Shown piece after piece: positions 17,682-27,451 of a stretch of 64,000 bases of DNA. Below the pieces are notes generated by a model. That model did no database searches. It worked only from the letters and a program-made list of their open reading frames with translations, and was not told the origin of the DNA. This DNA comes from Pseudomonas sp. Tri1 (GTDB taxonomy: Bacteria; Pseudomonadota; Gammaproteobacteria; Pseudomonadales; Pseudomonadaceae): NCBI RefSeq assembly GCF_017968885.1, contig NZ_CP072913.1:6426501-6490500 (forward strand), in the 5' to 3' direction. The position numbers and the translations under genes are program-made. Numbering within the stretch: the stretch's first letter is position 1; each line of letters begins with the position of its first letter.

Positions 17682-18464
17682 GTATCCATCCTTTGCATTA
17701 GAAAACGGCACGGATTGTTCCCGTAACGCCGCCAGCAAAGCCGCGGCACTGGCGCCACGGCAATCCACAACTGTTCGGGCTCCGGCGGCACGCGCCATCT
17801 CGGCAACCCTCGGGCTTGGAACAAACAACGGTAACCGCGCCAGAGCGGGCCACGCGTCGCCAGCCAGCCGCTGCAAATGCTCGAAGCTCTGCCCACTGCT
17901 GACCACCAGGGCGTTCAAGCGTTCCGCCGCAACCCTCGCTGGCAACTCACCTTCGCGATAGTGCGGCAGGCCGCGTCGGTACAATTCCAGATAATCGACA
18001 CTAGCACCTTGCTCGCGCAAACGCTCTGCCAGCAAGCCACGTCCGCCCTCGCCCCGCACGATCAAAACCTTGGGATCGGGCCGCGCGACCGCCTGGCGCA
18101 GCACCAAGTGTTCCAGCAAGGCTTCGCTGTCATCGCCGTTGTCGGGATAAAACACAGTGAGGCCGGCATCAGCGAGGATCTGTCCGGTCGCCGCGCCCAC
18201 GCTGAACCAAGGTTGGTCTGGAGGCTGGGGCCAGTATTGACGCAGCAGCTCGACACACAGGCGTGCGGCGGGTTTGCTGACCACGATCACCGCACAGTAC
18301 TGGTCCAGCCTTCGCAGGATCGCCTGCTCGGCATCGGACACCGGGATCGGCTCGATGTCCAGCAACGGCAAGCTACTGCTGAAGATCCCCGCTTCAGCCA
18401 GGACAGCCGCCAGCGCCGCCGACTCGTCCGCCGGCCGGGTGAGCAGCAGTCGCCAGCCCGTCAC
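16548..18464 (-). CDS. hemD: Uroporphyrinogen-III synthase HemD fused in frame to membrane protein HemX
   Basis: One open frame of 638 codons covers two normally separate genes. Residues 1 to about 255 are HemD, which closes hydroxymethylbilane to uroporphyrinogen III. From residue 262 the sequence is HemX: a membrane helix (about 290-310) and a long coiled-coil-rich region ([19 protein letters not shown]...). The start is GTG (18462-18464), overlapping the hemC stop by four bases. A separate hemX start is still visible: GTG at 17679-17681 with an AAAGGA site 8 bases ahead. A TAA lies one frame away just upstream, so a single missing T in the TTTT run would explain the apparent fusion. Confidence 0.85.
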   Translation of the reverse strand: MTGWRLLLTRPADESAALAAVLAEAGIFSSSLPLLDIEPIPVSDAEQAILRRLDQYCAVIVVSKPAARLCVELLRQYWPQPPDQPWFSVGAATGQILADAGLTVFYPDNGDDSEALLEHLVLRQAVARPDPKVLIVRGEGGRGLLAERLREQGASVDYLELYRRGLPHYREGELPARVAAERLNALVVSSGQSFEHLQRLAGDAWPALARLPLFVPSPRVAEMARAAGARTVVDCRGASAAALLAALREQSVPFSNAKDGYVSETALPKEDQDQPAIVAPVENPVPMAPRRSNGLAIVALLLGAAGVAVGGWGVWQVRHLQANNQQQSSQVQALNDQAQTLKLNEQRLSERLAQLPPAEELEERRRQVAQLQGDQQRLNQRLETVLGASRKDWRLAEAEHLLRLASLRLSALQDISSAQALVQGADEILREQNDPGSFAAREQLAKSLAALRSTEQPDRTGLFLQLGALRDQVLQLSELAPEYKDRGESLLGLTADGDGASRWAQWWDQISRYIRIDFNADENVRPLLAGQSLMQVRLALSLALEQAQWAALNGQAAVYTQALTEARDVLRNNFNQDNPQSKVMLERVSELSKQPVTVVTPDLTGTLSSVQAYLERRNLNVEESVKPLPKSGEQGGAP

Positions 18465-19402
18465 GCGTGGCCGGCCTCGCCGTAGACCGCCTTGAGAATC
18501 TCATCGGCGCCCTGGCCGAGCAGCTCTTCGGCCACGCGTACACCCAACGCCTCGGCATCGCGACGCGGCGCCCGGGCCTCGGCGCTGAGCAGCCGGCCAC
18601 CGTTCGGATCGCCCACCAGGCCACGCAACCAGACCTGCTCGCCTTCCAGCACGGCGTAACAGGCGATGGGCACCTGGCAACCGCCATTGAGATGTTTGTT
18701 GAGGGCTCGCTCGGCGAACACCCGCGTGGCGGTGTCTTCATGGTGCAGAGGTGCCAGCAGGGCCTGAATATCGCTGTCGGCGCTGCGACACTCGATGCCC
18801 ACCGCGCCCTGACCACCAGCCGGCAGGCTGTCGTCGACGCTGATGGCCGAGGTGATGCGCGCTTCGAAGCCCAGGCGTATCAGGCCAGCGGCGGCGAGGA
18901 TGATCGCGTCGTACTCACCGGCGTCAAGCTTGGCCAGGCGAGTGTTGACGTTGCCGCGCAGGAAACGGATTTGCAGATCCGGACGGCGGGTCAGCAACTG
19001 GGCCTGACGGCGCAGGCTGGAGGTGCCGACCACACTCCCGGCTGGCAGAGCTTCAAGGCTGGAAAACGTATTGGAGACGAAGGCATCGCGCGGATCTTCG
19101 CGTTCGCAGATGCAAAACAGGCCCAGGCCTTCGGGGAAGTCCATGGGCACGTCTTTCATCGAATGCACGGCAATGTCGGCTTGCTGGTCCAGCAGCGCGG
19201 TTTCCAGTTCCTTGACGAACAGGCCCTTGCCGCCGATTTTCGACAGCGGCGAGTCCAGCAGCTTGTCGCCACGACTGACCATGGGCACCAGCGTCACGAT
19301 CAGGCCGGGGTGGGCAGCTTCCAGACGGGCTTTGACGTACTCGGCCTGCCAGAGGGCCAGGGCACTTTTACGGGTGGCGATGCGAATCTCGCGAGGGGAC
19401 AT
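18461..19402 (-). CDS. hemC: Porphobilinogen deaminase (hydroxymethylbilane synthase)
   Basis: Condenses four porphobilinogens into hydroxymethylbilane in haem synthesis; 313 residues, the family's usual length. Visible motifs are the N-terminal [60 protein letters not shown], and the dipyrromethane-cofactor cysteine in [13 protein letters not shown]. It begins the haem gene run and overlaps hemD by four bases (GTGA). algR lies 135 bp upstream on the same strand, as in P. aeruginosa. Confidence 0.96.
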   Translation of the reverse strand: MSPREIRIATRKSALALWQAEYVKARLEAAHPGLIVTLVPMVSRGDKLLDSPLSKIGGKGLFVKELETALLDQQADIAVHSMKDVPMDFPEGLGLFCICEREDPRDAFVSNTFSSLEALPAGSVVGTSSLRRQAQLLTRRPDLQIRFLRGNVNTRLAKLDAGEYDAIILAAAGLIRLGFEARITSAISVDDSLPAGGQGAVGIECRSADSDIQALLAPLHHEDTATRVFAERALNKHLNGGCQVPIACYAVLEGEQVWLRGLVGDPNGGRLLSAEARAPRRDAEALGVRVAEELLGQGADEILKAVYGEAGHA

Positions 19403-19537
19403 GGATCAATCCGTACTTAAAAGATACGGCGGATAATAACAGCTCAGTCAAAACCGCTTTGATTTGAATCACGACCCCAAGGCCTCCCTGGCCGTCAATG
19501 TCCTGGAATGAAGTGTGCAAGTGCGATCAGCGCTGAG

Positions 19538-20284
19538 CTAAAGCTGCTGCATCATCTTGCGCACACCTGCCACATGGCGCCGACTGACAATCAAGGCATC
19601 GCCATTGAGGCCTTTGAGAAACAGCTGGAAGTGTCCCAGGGGCGTGCGTTGCAAACGCTCGATTCGCTCTCGGGCCACGAGGGCGTTGCGGTGGATGCGC
19701 ACAAACCGCTCGCCGAACTCGTCTTCAAGGGCCTTGAGCGGCTCGTCCAGCAGAACCTCGCCACTCTCATGGCGCAAGGTCACGTATTTATGGTCGGCAA
19801 TGAAGTAGACCACCTGGTTCAACGGGATCAGTTCAATGCCTTTGCGGGTACGCGCACTGATGTGGCTGCGCGGGCCGCTGCCACTTTCGGCTGCCGGACG
19901 GGTCAGCGCCGCCAGTTGCACCCGGTTGGGCCGCTCAGCCTTGCGCAAGGCTTCAACCAGCGCCTCGGCAGAGATCGGCTTGACCAGATAGCCCACCGCG
20001 CCGGCCTGCAGGAGTTCGGGCGCAAAGTCGTCCCGAGAGGTACAGAACACCACGGCGGGCGGCGACTCTCGCTCACACAGCTTCGCCGCGACCTGCAAGC
20101 CATCCAGGCCCGGCATGCGAATATCGAGCAGCACGATATCCGGCTTGTGGCTGTCAATAAGGGCCAATGCCTCTTCGCCATTGGTGGCGCTCGGCTCCAG
20201 GACACTGTAACCCTCGAGTTCGCCGACCATTCGGCTCAGGCGCTCACGGGCCAGTGGTTCGTCATCAACGATCAGGACATTCAT
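19538..20284 (-). CDS. algR: LytTR response regulator AlgR
   Basis: A 248-residue response regulator, the exact length of P. aeruginosa AlgR, which controls alginate, motility and virulence genes. The receiver domain shows the acidic pair Asp7/Asp8, phospho-acceptor Asp54 in IVLLDIRMPG, and the LVKPI lysine. The C-terminal LytTR DNA-binding domain (about 140-245) begins at RKGIELIPLNQVVYFIADHKYV. I chose the ATG at 20282-20284 (MNVLIVDDEP), since the longer frame adds 20 unrelated residues. The cognate kinase gene algZ/fimS is not upstream; argH follows directly. Confidence 0.95.
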   Translation of the reverse strand: MNVLIVDDEPLARERLSRMVGELEGYSVLEPSATNGEEALALIDSHKPDIVLLDIRMPGLDGLQVAAKLCERESPPAVVFCTSRDDFAPELLQAGAVGYLVKPISAEALVEALRKAERPNRVQLAALTRPAAESGSGPRSHISARTRKGIELIPLNQVVYFIADHKYVTLRHESGEVLLDEPLKALEDEFGERFVRIHRNALVARERIERLQRTPLGHFQLFLKGLNGDALIVSRRHVAGVRKMMQQL

Positions 20285-20748
20285 ATTGCGCTGGATTCCT
20301 GCGTGAGTCTCGCACAAGGATAGCGTAGACAGGGGAAGTGACATCCGTCACCGCGATCCACGCTAAGACTCGCTCGAGGGCCAAAAAGTGCCGCGAGGCG
20401 GTTGCCTATCTTTACCAGCGCCTGCCGATAGATGCTCGAGGCCTGTTGTCGCACGGCGTCGCCGTAGGGATTGTTAACACTCGACCTGACCACTATGAGC
20501 TCCCCCCTTTTTCTGTTCGTCCGATGCGCCATGGATGGAAAAAGCAAAAGTCCTACCGTCCACTGTAGACGGTTGCCGCGACGATATTGCTCAATCGGAA
20601 AATATCGTTGCGCAAAAAGCCTCATTAAATGCTCGGGTTGTGGACAAAAAACCTGCCGACCAGTGCCAGCGCCAGCCCCGACAACCCTGCTATCATCCGC
20701 CGCAGCCTTTAACCGCTATTTTTTCTTCAGCCGATCACGAGCGAATTC
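20285..20748. other. Divergent intergenic region algR / argH
   Basis: These 464 bp hold the two divergent promoters. In P. aeruginosa algZ/fimS occupies this position; no histidine-kinase remnant is detectable in any frame here. The only conspicuous structure is the inverted repeat at 20577-20612. The 114-codon minus frame at 20281-20625 shows no family features and overlaps the algR start, so I do not call it a gene. Confidence 0.6.
20577..20612. promoter_or_regulatory. Inverted repeat upstream of argH
   Basis: Arms cgcgacgatatt (20577-20588) and aatatcgttgcg (20601-20612) match at 11 of 12 positions around a 12-base spacer, about 140 bp upstream of argH. It could be an operator or an mRNA hairpin; no regulator can be named. 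Confidence 0.35.
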
Positions 20749-22143
20749 ATGAGCACTGACAAGACCAATCAGTCCTGGGGCGGCCGCTTCAGTGAACCCG
20801 TCGACGCCTTCGTCGCCCGCTTCACCGCCTCCGTCAACTTCGACCAGCGCCTGTATCGCCACGACATCATGGGTTCGATCGCCCACGCCACCATGCTGGC
20901 CAAGGTCGGCGTACTGACCGATGCCGAGCGCGACAGCATCATCGATGGCCTGAAGACCATCCAGGGTGAAATCGAGGCCGGCCAGTTCGACTGGCGCGTC
21001 GACCTTGAAGACGTGCACATGAACATCGAAGCACGCCTGACCGATCGCATCGGCGTAACCGGCAAGAAGCTGCACACCGGTCGCAGCCGCAACGACCAGG
21101 TAGCCACCGACATCCGCTTGTGGCTGCGCGATGAAATCGACCTGATCCTGGCCGAGATCACCCGCCTGCAAAAAGGCCTGCTGGAGCAAGCCGAGCGTGA
21201 GGCCGAGAGCATCATGCCGGGCTTTACCCACCTGCAAACCGCTCAACCTGTAACGTTTGGGCATCACATGCTGGCTTGGTTCGAAATGCTCAGCCGCGAT
21301 TACGAACGCCTGGTCGACTGCCGCAAGCGCACCAACCGCATGCCCCTGGGCAGCGCCGCGTTGGCAGGCACCACGTACCCGATCGATCGCGAATACACCG
21401 CGCAACTGCTGGGCTTCGACGCCGTGGGCGGCAACTCGCTGGATAACGTGTCTGACCGTGATTTCGCCATTGAATTCTGCGCCGCCGCGAGCATCGCGAT
21501 GATGCACCTGTCACGCTTCTCCGAAGAACTGGTGCTGTGGACCAGCGCGCAATTCCAATTCATTGACCTGCCGGACCGCTTCTGCACCGGCAGCTCGATC
21601 ATGCCGCAAAAGAAAAACCCCGACGTGCCGGAGCTGGTTCGGGGCAAGAGCGGTCGGGTGTTCGGCGCCCTGATGGGCCTGTTGACCCTGATGAAAGGCC
21701 AGCCGCTGGCCTACAACAAGGACAACCAGGAAGACAAGGAACCGCTGTTCGACGCCGCCGACACCTTGCGCGACTCGCTGCGTGCCTTCGCCGACATGAT
21801 CCCGGCCATCAAGCCCAAGCACGCTGTGATGCGCGAAGCGGCCCTGCGCGGCTTCTCCACCGCCACCGACCTGGCCGATTACCTGGTACGCCGTGGCCTA
21901 CCGTTCCGCGACTGCCACGAGATCGTCGGCCATGCCGTTAAGTACGGCGTGGACAGTGGCAAGGACCTGGCGGAAATGAGCCTGGACGAGCTGCGCAAGT
22001 TCAGCGACCAGATCGAACAGGACGTGTTCGCGGTGCTGACCCTGGAAGGTTCGGTCAATGCCCGCGACCACATTGGCGGCACGGCACCGGCGCAGGTCAA
22101 AGCTGCCGTGGTGCGCGGCCAGGCGTTGCTCGCCAGTCGCTAA
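20749..22143 (+). CDS. argH: Argininosuccinate lyase
   Basis: Last enzyme of arginine synthesis, splitting argininosuccinate to arginine and fumarate; 464 residues, the usual length. The family signature [12 protein letters not shown] is present, as are the conserved stretches [39 protein letters not shown] and [19 protein letters not shown]. It is divergent from algR and followed by a REP pair, so probably monocistronic. Confidence 0.97.
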   Translation: MSTDKTNQSWGGRFSEPVDAFVARFTASVNFDQRLYRHDIMGSIAHATMLAKVGVLTDAERDSIIDGLKTIQGEIEAGQFDWRVDLEDVHMNIEARLTDRIGVTGKKLHTGRSRNDQVATDIRLWLRDEIDLILAEITRLQKGLLEQAEREAESIMPGFTHLQTAQPVTFGHHMLAWFEMLSRDYERLVDCRKRTNRMPLGSAALAGTTYPIDREYTAQLLGFDAVGGNSLDNVSDRDFAIEFCAAASIAMMHLSRFSEELVLWTSAQFQFIDLPDRFCTGSSIMPQKKNPDVPELVRGKSGRVFGALMGLLTLMKGQPLAYNKDNQEDKEPLFDAADTLRDSLRAFADMIPAIKPKHAVMREAALRGFSTATDLADYLVRRGLPFRDCHEIVGHAVKYGVDSGKDLAEMSLDELRKFSDQIEQDVFAVLTLEGSVNARDHIGGTAPAQVKAAVVRGQALLASR

Positions 22144-22153
22144 AAGCTAAAGG

Positions 22154-22247
22154 CTTCGCGAGCAAGCTCTCTCCCACAGGATCTTCAGTGGTCACACATT
22201 TGTGAACAGATAAAGATCCAATGTGGGAGCGGGCTTGCTCGCGAAAG
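22154..22247. repeat. REP pair in inverted orientation
   Basis: REP copies at 22154-22180 and 22222-22247, opposite orientations, lie between the convergent argH and glutathione-transferase genes. Confidence 0.87.
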
Positions 22248-22270
22248 CGTCCTTCAGAACACTACAAAAC

Positions 22271-22930
22271 TCACTTCTTGGCCGCGATCATCGCCAAAAA
22301 TGCCGGCATCGCCGCTTCCCTGTCCGCCGCAATCCGCTGCACGTGCGGGTTTTGCTCCAACCTTTCCATCAGCGCTTGGGCCGCCGGCATGTCTGCCAGC
22401 AGGTCGATATCGAACAGCTTCCTGCCTACTTGGCGGGCCAGCGATACGCTGTAGAAGAAATACAGATCAGCAATACTCAAGTTATCGCCCGCCACGTAGG
22501 GCGAGAATTTGCCGTGCCTGCCAAGCGAGGCGACCCCCAGCAGCAATTCGGCCCTGGTCTTTTCCTTGATGGCCTCAGCCACTGACATGCCGAAAAATGC
22601 CTCGCCGTAGCAGGCCCGCCCTGGCAGCTCAATGTATAGCTCGATTTCCCTGCACAAGGCCAAGACCCGGGCGCGCTCGAACGGGTCACTGGGCAGCAGG
22701 GCCTTGTCTGGCTGGGTTTGCTCGATGTATTCGAGGATCACGCTGGTTTCGTTGACAAACCCTTGTTCGGTTTTCAACACCGGCACCTTCCCGCGAGGGC
22801 TGATGGCCAGCGCTTCGGGGGTCTGGTTGGGGTAGAACGGCACTTCTTCGAAGGGCAGGCCCTTCTCCAGCAGTGCCAGCTTGACCATGTTGTAATAATT
22901 ACTGACAGAGAAACCATAAAGCTTGAGCAT
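22271..22930 (-). CDS. Glutathione S-transferase family protein
   Basis: Cytosolic transferase of 219 residues. The N-terminal thioredoxin-like domain starts MLKLYGFSVSNYYNMVKLALLEKGLPFEEV and includes the glutathione-contact segment GKVPVLKTEQGFVNETSVILEYIEQ. The helical C-terminal domain has the conserved SIADLYFFYS. I chose the ATG at 22928-22930, because the longer frame adds 46 residues unlike any transferase. The substrate is unknown; a detoxification or maleylacetoacetate-isomerase-like role cannot be separated by sequence. Confidence 0.88.
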   Translation of the reverse strand: MLKLYGFSVSNYYNMVKLALLEKGLPFEEVPFYPNQTPEALAISPRGKVPVLKTEQGFVNETSVILEYIEQTQPDKALLPSDPFERARVLALCREIELYIELPGRACYGEAFFGMSVAEAIKEKTRAELLLGVASLGRHGKFSPYVAGDNLSIADLYFFYSVSLARQVGRKLFDIDLLADMPAAQALMERLEQNPHVQRIAADREAAMPAFLAMIAAKK

Positions 22931-23055
22931 TACCCATGCCTCCAGGCCGTGTGGGGTTGGCAGCCTTGGGTTATAGACCGTCGAGGCATTTCTTGCCAGG
23001 CGCATCAGGTCGCTGAATGCAGGTAAACTGGCGGCCTTTCTCACAGGAGCCTGCC

Positions 23056-23340
23056 ATGAGCGAGCCAACCGACATCGACAGCGACGAAGAAGAATTCGTC
23101 GAGAACACGCTGATCCAGGCCATCGAAAACCAGATCGAAAACGATAACCCGCCAGCGGCCAAGGCCACGTTCAACAAGCTGACCCTGGTGGGTTATGAGC
23201 GCGAAGACATTCTCAACCTGATGGCCCATGTGCTGGCGGTGGAGATCGATGCGATCCTGGAAGAAGATCGCCCGTTCAATACCCAGTGGTACGAAGCCGC
23301 CTTGCGCGCCTTGCCTGAGTTGCCGCCGGAAAAGAACTGA
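23056..23340 (+). CDS. Conserved hypothetical protein, acidic N-terminus
   Basis: A 94-residue protein that I recognise only as a conserved pseudomonad protein. The first 20 residues are strongly acidic (SEPTDIDSDEEEFVENTL), and the rest is predicted helical (LVGYEREDILNLMAHVLAVEIDAILEEDRPF). The ATG at 23056 is preceded by aggag; an upstream in-frame ATG has no such site. It is divergent from the glutathione transferase and followed by a REP pair. No function can be assigned. Confidence 0.8.
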   Translation: MSEPTDIDSDEEEFVENTLIQAIENQIENDNPPAAKATFNKLTLVGYEREDILNLMAHVLAVEIDAILEEDRPFNTQWYEAALRALPELPPEKN

Positions 23341-23347
23341 ACCGCTC

Positions 23348-23445
23348 TTGTGGCGAGGGAGCTTGCTCCCGCTGGGGCGCGAAGCGGCCCCAATAGCTTG
23401 ACGACTGCTGCGCAGCCGCGCAGGAGCAAGCTCGCTCGCCACAAA
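23348..23445. repeat. REP pair, variant core
   Basis: Elements at 23348-23377 (tggcgagggagcttgctccc) and 23421-23445 (aggagcaagctcgctcgcc) are opposed. Between them lies a second imperfect GC-rich inverted repeat (gctggggcgcgaagcggcccc). Confidence 0.8.
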
Positions 23446-23553
23446 AGAATCGCTTTAAACAAAAAAAGCATGCCACTGACACTGGACAGCCCGGCCGAGT
23501 GCGCTCACCTTAGTGACGCTGTCGTCCAAATTCCTAGAAAGTCTGGAGTCCTT

Positions 23554-23799
23554 ATGTCGCTTACCCCTGAGCTGGTTGCCGAACTGGAAATCCTTGCACT
23601 CTTCAACCTGGACAGTTCCCAGGAAGGCCTGAAAATTCATCAGACCGCTGCCCCGAAAGCCATTGCCGCCGCCCAACGCCTGTACGAGAAAGAACTGATC
23701 GACCAACCCGACGGTGGTTATCTGACCAGCCTGGGGCGCGATGCCGCACAAAACATACAAACCGTTCTGACGATACTCAGCGTTCAAGAAACCGCCTGA
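23554..23799 (+). CDS. TIGR02647 family protein
   Basis: Small protein of 81 residues matching the TIGR02647 family of pseudomonads and relatives. It begins MSLTPELVAELEILALFNLDSSQEGLKIH and ends with a helix (GRDAAQNIQTVLTILSVQ). The predicted fold looks like a winged-helix DNA-binding unit, with DGGYLTSLGRDAA in the wing position, but no target is known. The ATG at 23554 follows ctggag; the longer frame upstream runs through REP sequence and is not credible. Confidence 0.85.
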   Translation: MSLTPELVAELEILALFNLDSSQEGLKIHQTAAPKAIAAAQRLYEKELIDQPDGGYLTSLGRDAAQNIQTVLTILSVQETA

Positions 23800-23816
23800 C
23801 TCTCCCCTGCCGCCCA

Positions 23817-23843
23817 CGGAAATCTCCTTCATCGAGATTTCCG
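23817..23843. terminator. Hairpin after the TIGR02647 gene
   Basis: Perfect 10-bp stem cggaaatctc / gagatttccg with a 7-base loop, 17 bp after the stop. There is no T-run behind it, so termination is plausible but not assured. Confidence 0.5.
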
Positions 23844-23971
23844 CAGGCGCCCTGCGAAAAGATTCTGACGTCAAAAGCCGACTTTCAGCTTAAGAATTCT
23901 GTAGCTCGGACGCTAAACTGCCATTACCTGTGATCTCCCACGTTCGACGCCGCGAGCCGGTTTGAGCTGAC

Positions 23972-26818
23972 ATGACCCGCAATCACGAAATACGCCCCGA
24001 TCTGGACGAGGGAATCGACCGCAAGGTCCTGAGCCAGTTGCGTGCACGTTTTCTCAAGCTCAACAGTGTGCGGATGGAACGTGCCCTGGAAGGCCTGTCG
24101 ACCCGCCAGCAAAGCGTGTTGACGCTGCTACCGCTGTTTTTCCACGTCAACCATCCACTGTTGCCCGGCTACGTCTCGGGCAGCACGCCTGCCGGGTTGT
24201 CGAATTATGAGCCTGACGCCAGCGTCCTGGCCGAAGCCCAGCGACTGACCCGTTCGTTTTCTTACAAACCACGCCACGGCAGCAACCCGCCGCGCCCGAT
24301 TCTCGGCCTGTTCTTGATGGGCAGCCTCGGCACGCTGGCCCAGGCCGATCAGAGCGACATGGATGTGTGGGTCTGCCACGGTCCGGACCTGAGCGACGAG
24401 GAACTGGACGAGCTGCGTAAGAAATGCCAACTGCTGGAGGCCTGGGCCGCGACCCAGGGCGCCGAGGCACACTTTTTCCTGATCGACCCGGCACGTTTCG
24501 TACGGGGCGAACGGGACAACCAGCTCAGTTCCGACGATTGCGGCACGACCCAGCATTACCTGTTGCTGGACGAGTTCTACCGAACCGCGATCTGGCTGGC
24601 CGGGCGCACGCCCATCTGGTGGCTGGTACCAGTCTACGAAGAAGACAACTATGAACAATACATTCATACCCTGATCTCCAAGCGTTTCATCCGCGCGGAT
24701 GAAACCCTGGACCTGGGGCACCTGGCCTACATCCCGGCCGGGGAATTCATCGGCGCTGGGCTCTGGCAGCTGTTCAAAGGCATCGAATCGCCCTACAAGT
24801 CGGTGCTCAAGCTGCTGCTGACCGAGGTATATGCCAGCGAACACCCTAACGTGCGCTGCCTGAGCCTGCGCTTCAAACAGGCCGTGTTTGCCAATCGCCT
24901 GGACTTGGAAGAGCTGGACCCGTACATGGTGGTTTATCGCCGCCTCGAGGAATACCTCAACACCCGGGGTGAACCCGAACGCCTGGAGTTGATCCGCCGG
25001 GCGCTGTACTTGAAGGTCAATCGCAAACTCACCGGCCAGACGGCGCGCAGCGGCGGCTGGCAACGGGTATTGCTCGAACGCCTGGCCCGGGAATGGGGCT
25101 GGGACCAGCGTCAACTGGCGCTGCTGGACAGTCGCAGCCAATGGAAGGTGCGCCAGGTCAGCCACGAACGCCGGGCGCTGGTCAATGAACTGACCTACAG
25201 CTACCGCTTCCTGACCCAGTTTGCCCGCACCGAGAAAACCGTCAGCCTGATCAACAGGCGCGACCTCAACGTGCTTGGCAGGCGGCTGTATGCCGCCTTC
25301 GAACGCAAGGCCGACAAGGTCGAGTTCATCAACCCCGGCATTGCCCCGGACTTGGCCGAAGACACCCTGACCCTGGTCCAGTCACCCAACAAGAAAGAGC
25401 CGGGGCAGAACCAGTGGGGCTTGTATAACGGCAGCCTCAACGCCCTGGAGTGGGAGAACTTCGCGCCAATCAAGCGCAGCCGCGAGCTGTTGGAGCTGCT
25501 GACCTGGAGCCATCGCAACGGCGTGATCGACAGCAGCACGCGCCTGGCGCTGCATCCCGGGGAAAGCGACCTGAGCGAGTTCGAGCTGTTCAATCTGCTG
25601 GGCAGCCTGCAACAGTCCGTCGCCCTGCCCCTGGTCACGGTGGATGAAGAGCAGTTGCTGCGCGCCAGCGTCCCCAGCGAAGTGCTGATCCTGGTAAACG
25701 TCGGCGTCGACCCGCTCAAGCATCACCGCGACCTGAATATCCTGATGACCACCGAGCGTACCGACTCCCTGAGCTACGCCGGGGTGCGGGAGAATCTGGT
25801 ACTGACCCTCGACCAGGTCACGCTCAACAGCTGGAACGAAGTATTGGTCAACCGTTTCGACGGTGAGCACGCCCTGCTCGATTGCCTGCGCGACTACCTC
25901 AACGATTTGCCCGCCACACAGCGCCAGCCGCGCTTGCGGGTACGCTGCTTCTGCCACAACCGCGCCCAGTTCATTGCGCGACGGGTCGAAGAAGTCTTCG
26001 AAACGGCCCAGACCCTGCTGTTGAGCCGGCTCAATTACCGCTATCTGCTACAGGTCCAGCAGCACTATCACGTGCTGGAACTGATGCCCGGCCAGGTCAA
26101 TCACGTGGCGCTTGGCAGCCTGTCGGCGCTGATCGATTACCTCGGCGAGGAACTGACGGCCTATAGCCCGCTGCAGCTGGACCCGATGGCCCTGGAAGAC
26201 CACGACCTGGCGCTGGTCCTGCCCATGGGCCAGCCCGAGTGCATCCAGGTGTTCTACCGGGTCAGCGAGCACGAGGCCGAGCTATACGTGCTCGATGAGC
26301 TTAACGCCTTGTGGCAACAGCGCCTGCCTTATCACGACGAACACAGCCTGCTGGTTCCCCTGCAGCGCTTTTTGCAATCGGTGCTATACCGCCGCGACGC
26401 GCTGTTGCCGATGGATGCCACCCAGCCGCTGCCCCTGGAAACCCTGTATTACCAGCTTCTGCCCTCAGGCAGTGGACGAGCACGGCGGATCGAAGCGCGG
26501 CAGGCACCGCAGACGCCGGTGAACAAACCGTTCTACGACGTACAGGCAATCATTGGCAAAGCCGCGCACGGCCAGGTGCACGTCACCCTGTATTGCGATC
26601 AGCAGGAGTTTTCGGAATTGGAGCATGGCGACCAGTTGTTCAGCGTGGTCGCCAGGGAGATTGTCGGGCAACGCCGTGAGACCCAACGCTATCGCTGCTA
26701 CATCACCGACCTGGACCTCTCCGGCCTGGTAGGTGACAGCGCCTGTTCAAGTAATTTGTACCTGCGCTACAAGGCCGACCTGGAAAGCGCGCTGAACGAG
26801 GCGCTGGCCTTGGTCTGA
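23972..26818 (+). CDS. cyaA: Class I adenylate cyclase
   Basis: Makes cyclic AMP from ATP; 948 residues. The N-terminal catalytic half has the class I nucleotidyltransferase-like site (FLMGSLGTLAQADQSDMDVWVCHGPDLSDEE), with the Gly-Ser and Asp-x-Asp residues around 110-125. The C-terminal half is the regulatory domain. P. aeruginosa has this enzyme (PA5272) plus the membrane class III CyaB, and cAMP acts there through Vfr. It is convergent with rnk, with stops 5 bp apart. Confidence 0.96.
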   Translation: MTRNHEIRPDLDEGIDRKVLSQLRARFLKLNSVRMERALEGLSTRQQSVLTLLPLFFHVNHPLLPGYVSGSTPAGLSNYEPDASVLAEAQRLTRSFSYKPRHGSNPPRPILGLFLMGSLGTLAQADQSDMDVWVCHGPDLSDEELDELRKKCQLLEAWAATQGAEAHFFLIDPARFVRGERDNQLSSDDCGTTQHYLLLDEFYRTAIWLAGRTPIWWLVPVYEEDNYEQYIHTLISKRFIRADETLDLGHLAYIPAGEFIGAGLWQLFKGIESPYKSVLKLLLTEVYASEHPNVRCLSLRFKQAVFANRLDLEELDPYMVVYRRLEEYLNTRGEPERLELIRRALYLKVNRKLTGQTARSGGWQRVLLERLAREWGWDQRQLALLDSRSQWKVRQVSHERRALVNELTYSYRFLTQFARTEKTVSLINRRDLNVLGRRLYAAFERKADKVEFINPGIAPDLAEDTLTLVQSPNKKEPGQNQWGLYNGSLNALEWENFAPIKRSRELLELLTWSHRNGVIDSSTRLALHPGESDLSEFELFNLLGSLQQSVALPLVTVDEEQLLRASVPSEVLILVNVGVDPLKHHRDLNILMTTERTDSLSYAGVRENLVLTLDQVTLNSWNEVLVNRFDGEHALLDCLRDYLNDLPATQRQPRLRVRCFCHNRAQFIARRVEEVFETAQTLLLSRLNYRYLLQVQQHYHVLELMPGQVNHVALGSLSALIDYLGEELTAYSPLQLDPMALEDHDLALVLPMGQPECIQVFYRVSEHEAELYVLDELNALWQQRLPYHDEHSLLVPLQRFLQSVLYRRDALLPMDATQPLPLETLYYQLLPSGSGRARRIEARQAPQTPVNKPFYDVQAIIGKAAHGQVHVTLYCDQQEFSELEHGDQLFSVVAREIVGQRRETQRYRCYITDLDLSGLVGDSACSSNLYLRYKADLESALNEALALV

Positions 26819-26823
26819 CGGGT

Positions 26824-27234
26824 TCAGAGGTGGAAGTCGCCGCCCGCTTCAGGCTGGTACTCCACGCCCAGCAACGTCAGCTTCAACGTCTTGCCGCCCG
26901 GGGCTGGCCAGTCGATATGCTGGCCGACCTTCAAACCCAGCAAAGCGCTGCCCACCGGGGCGAGGATCGAGATCCGGCCTTCATCGGCATTCGCGTCCTG
27001 TGGGTAGACCAGGGTCAAGTGATAGTCCTTGCCACTGCTTTCTTCGCGGCAGTGCACACGCGAGTTCATGGTCACGACATCGGCGGGCACTTCATCGTGG
27101 CCCACCACGTTCTCGGCGCGATCCAGCTCGGTTTGCAACGCAATCACGCCCGGCAGCGTTTCATCAAGGCTGTCGATCAGGCGCTCCAGACGCTGTACGT
27201 CCAGACGGGTAAGGGTGATGGTAGGTGCGGTCAT
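26824..27234 (-). CDS. rnk: Nucleoside diphosphate kinase regulator Rnk
   Basis: GreA/GreB-like RNA-polymerase-binding protein of 136 residues. It has a short N-terminal coiled coil (LTRLDVQRLERLIDSLDETLPGVIALQTELDRAE) and the C-terminal FKBP-like GreA/B domain (ISILAPVGSALLGLKVGQHIDWPAPGG). Rnk was first described as a regulator of nucleoside diphosphate kinase levels and alginate in P. aeruginosa. Its coiled coil is too short for transcript cleavage, as in E. coli Rnk. I chose the ATG at 27232-27234; the longer frame would run through a terminator. Confidence 0.94.
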   Translation of the reverse strand: MTAPTITLTRLDVQRLERLIDSLDETLPGVIALQTELDRAENVVGHDEVPADVVTMNSRVHCREESSGKDYHLTLVYPQDANADEGRISILAPVGSALLGLKVGQHIDWPAPGGKTLKLTLLGVEYQPEAGGDFHL

Positions 27235-27271
27235 GATCCTGGCAGACTCCTTTCTTCTGCACAAAAAAAGC

Positions 27272-27300
27272 AAAACCCCGCCACAAAAAGGCGGGGTTTT
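27272..27300 (-). terminator. Intrinsic terminator upstream of rnk
   Basis: An 11-bp stem (aaaaccccgcc / ggcggggtttt) is followed on the minus strand by GCTTTTTTT. It ends the cyaY-DUF1289 transcript before rnk. Confidence 0.88.
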
Positions 27301-27340
27301 CACGGGCCTCGATGAGTTGAGGCGTAGCCGGACACTAACA

Positions 27341-27451
27341 GTAGGAGCTGACGAGTGCAACGAGGCTGCGATCTTGCCCCAGACAATTGAGTACTAAGCG
27401 AAAGCCCCCAAAGATCAAAATCAAAAGATCGCAGCCTTCGGCAGCTCCTAC
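27341..27451. repeat. Inverted pair of a second repeat family (gtaggagctgcc-type)
   Basis: Arms at 27341-27375 (gtaggagctgacgagtgcaacgaggctgcgatctt-type) and 27421-27451 (reverse complement, closest form taggagctgccgaaggctgcgatc) face each other. This family differs from the gggagcgagcttgctcgcg REPs and recurs in fluorescent pseudomonads. The right arm contains the stop codon of the DUF1289 gene. Confidence 0.8.

Noticed and set aside
20281..20625. A 114-codon minus frame considered as an algZ remnant
   Set aside because: It shows no H-box, N-box, ATP-binding motif or membrane helices and overlaps the algR start.
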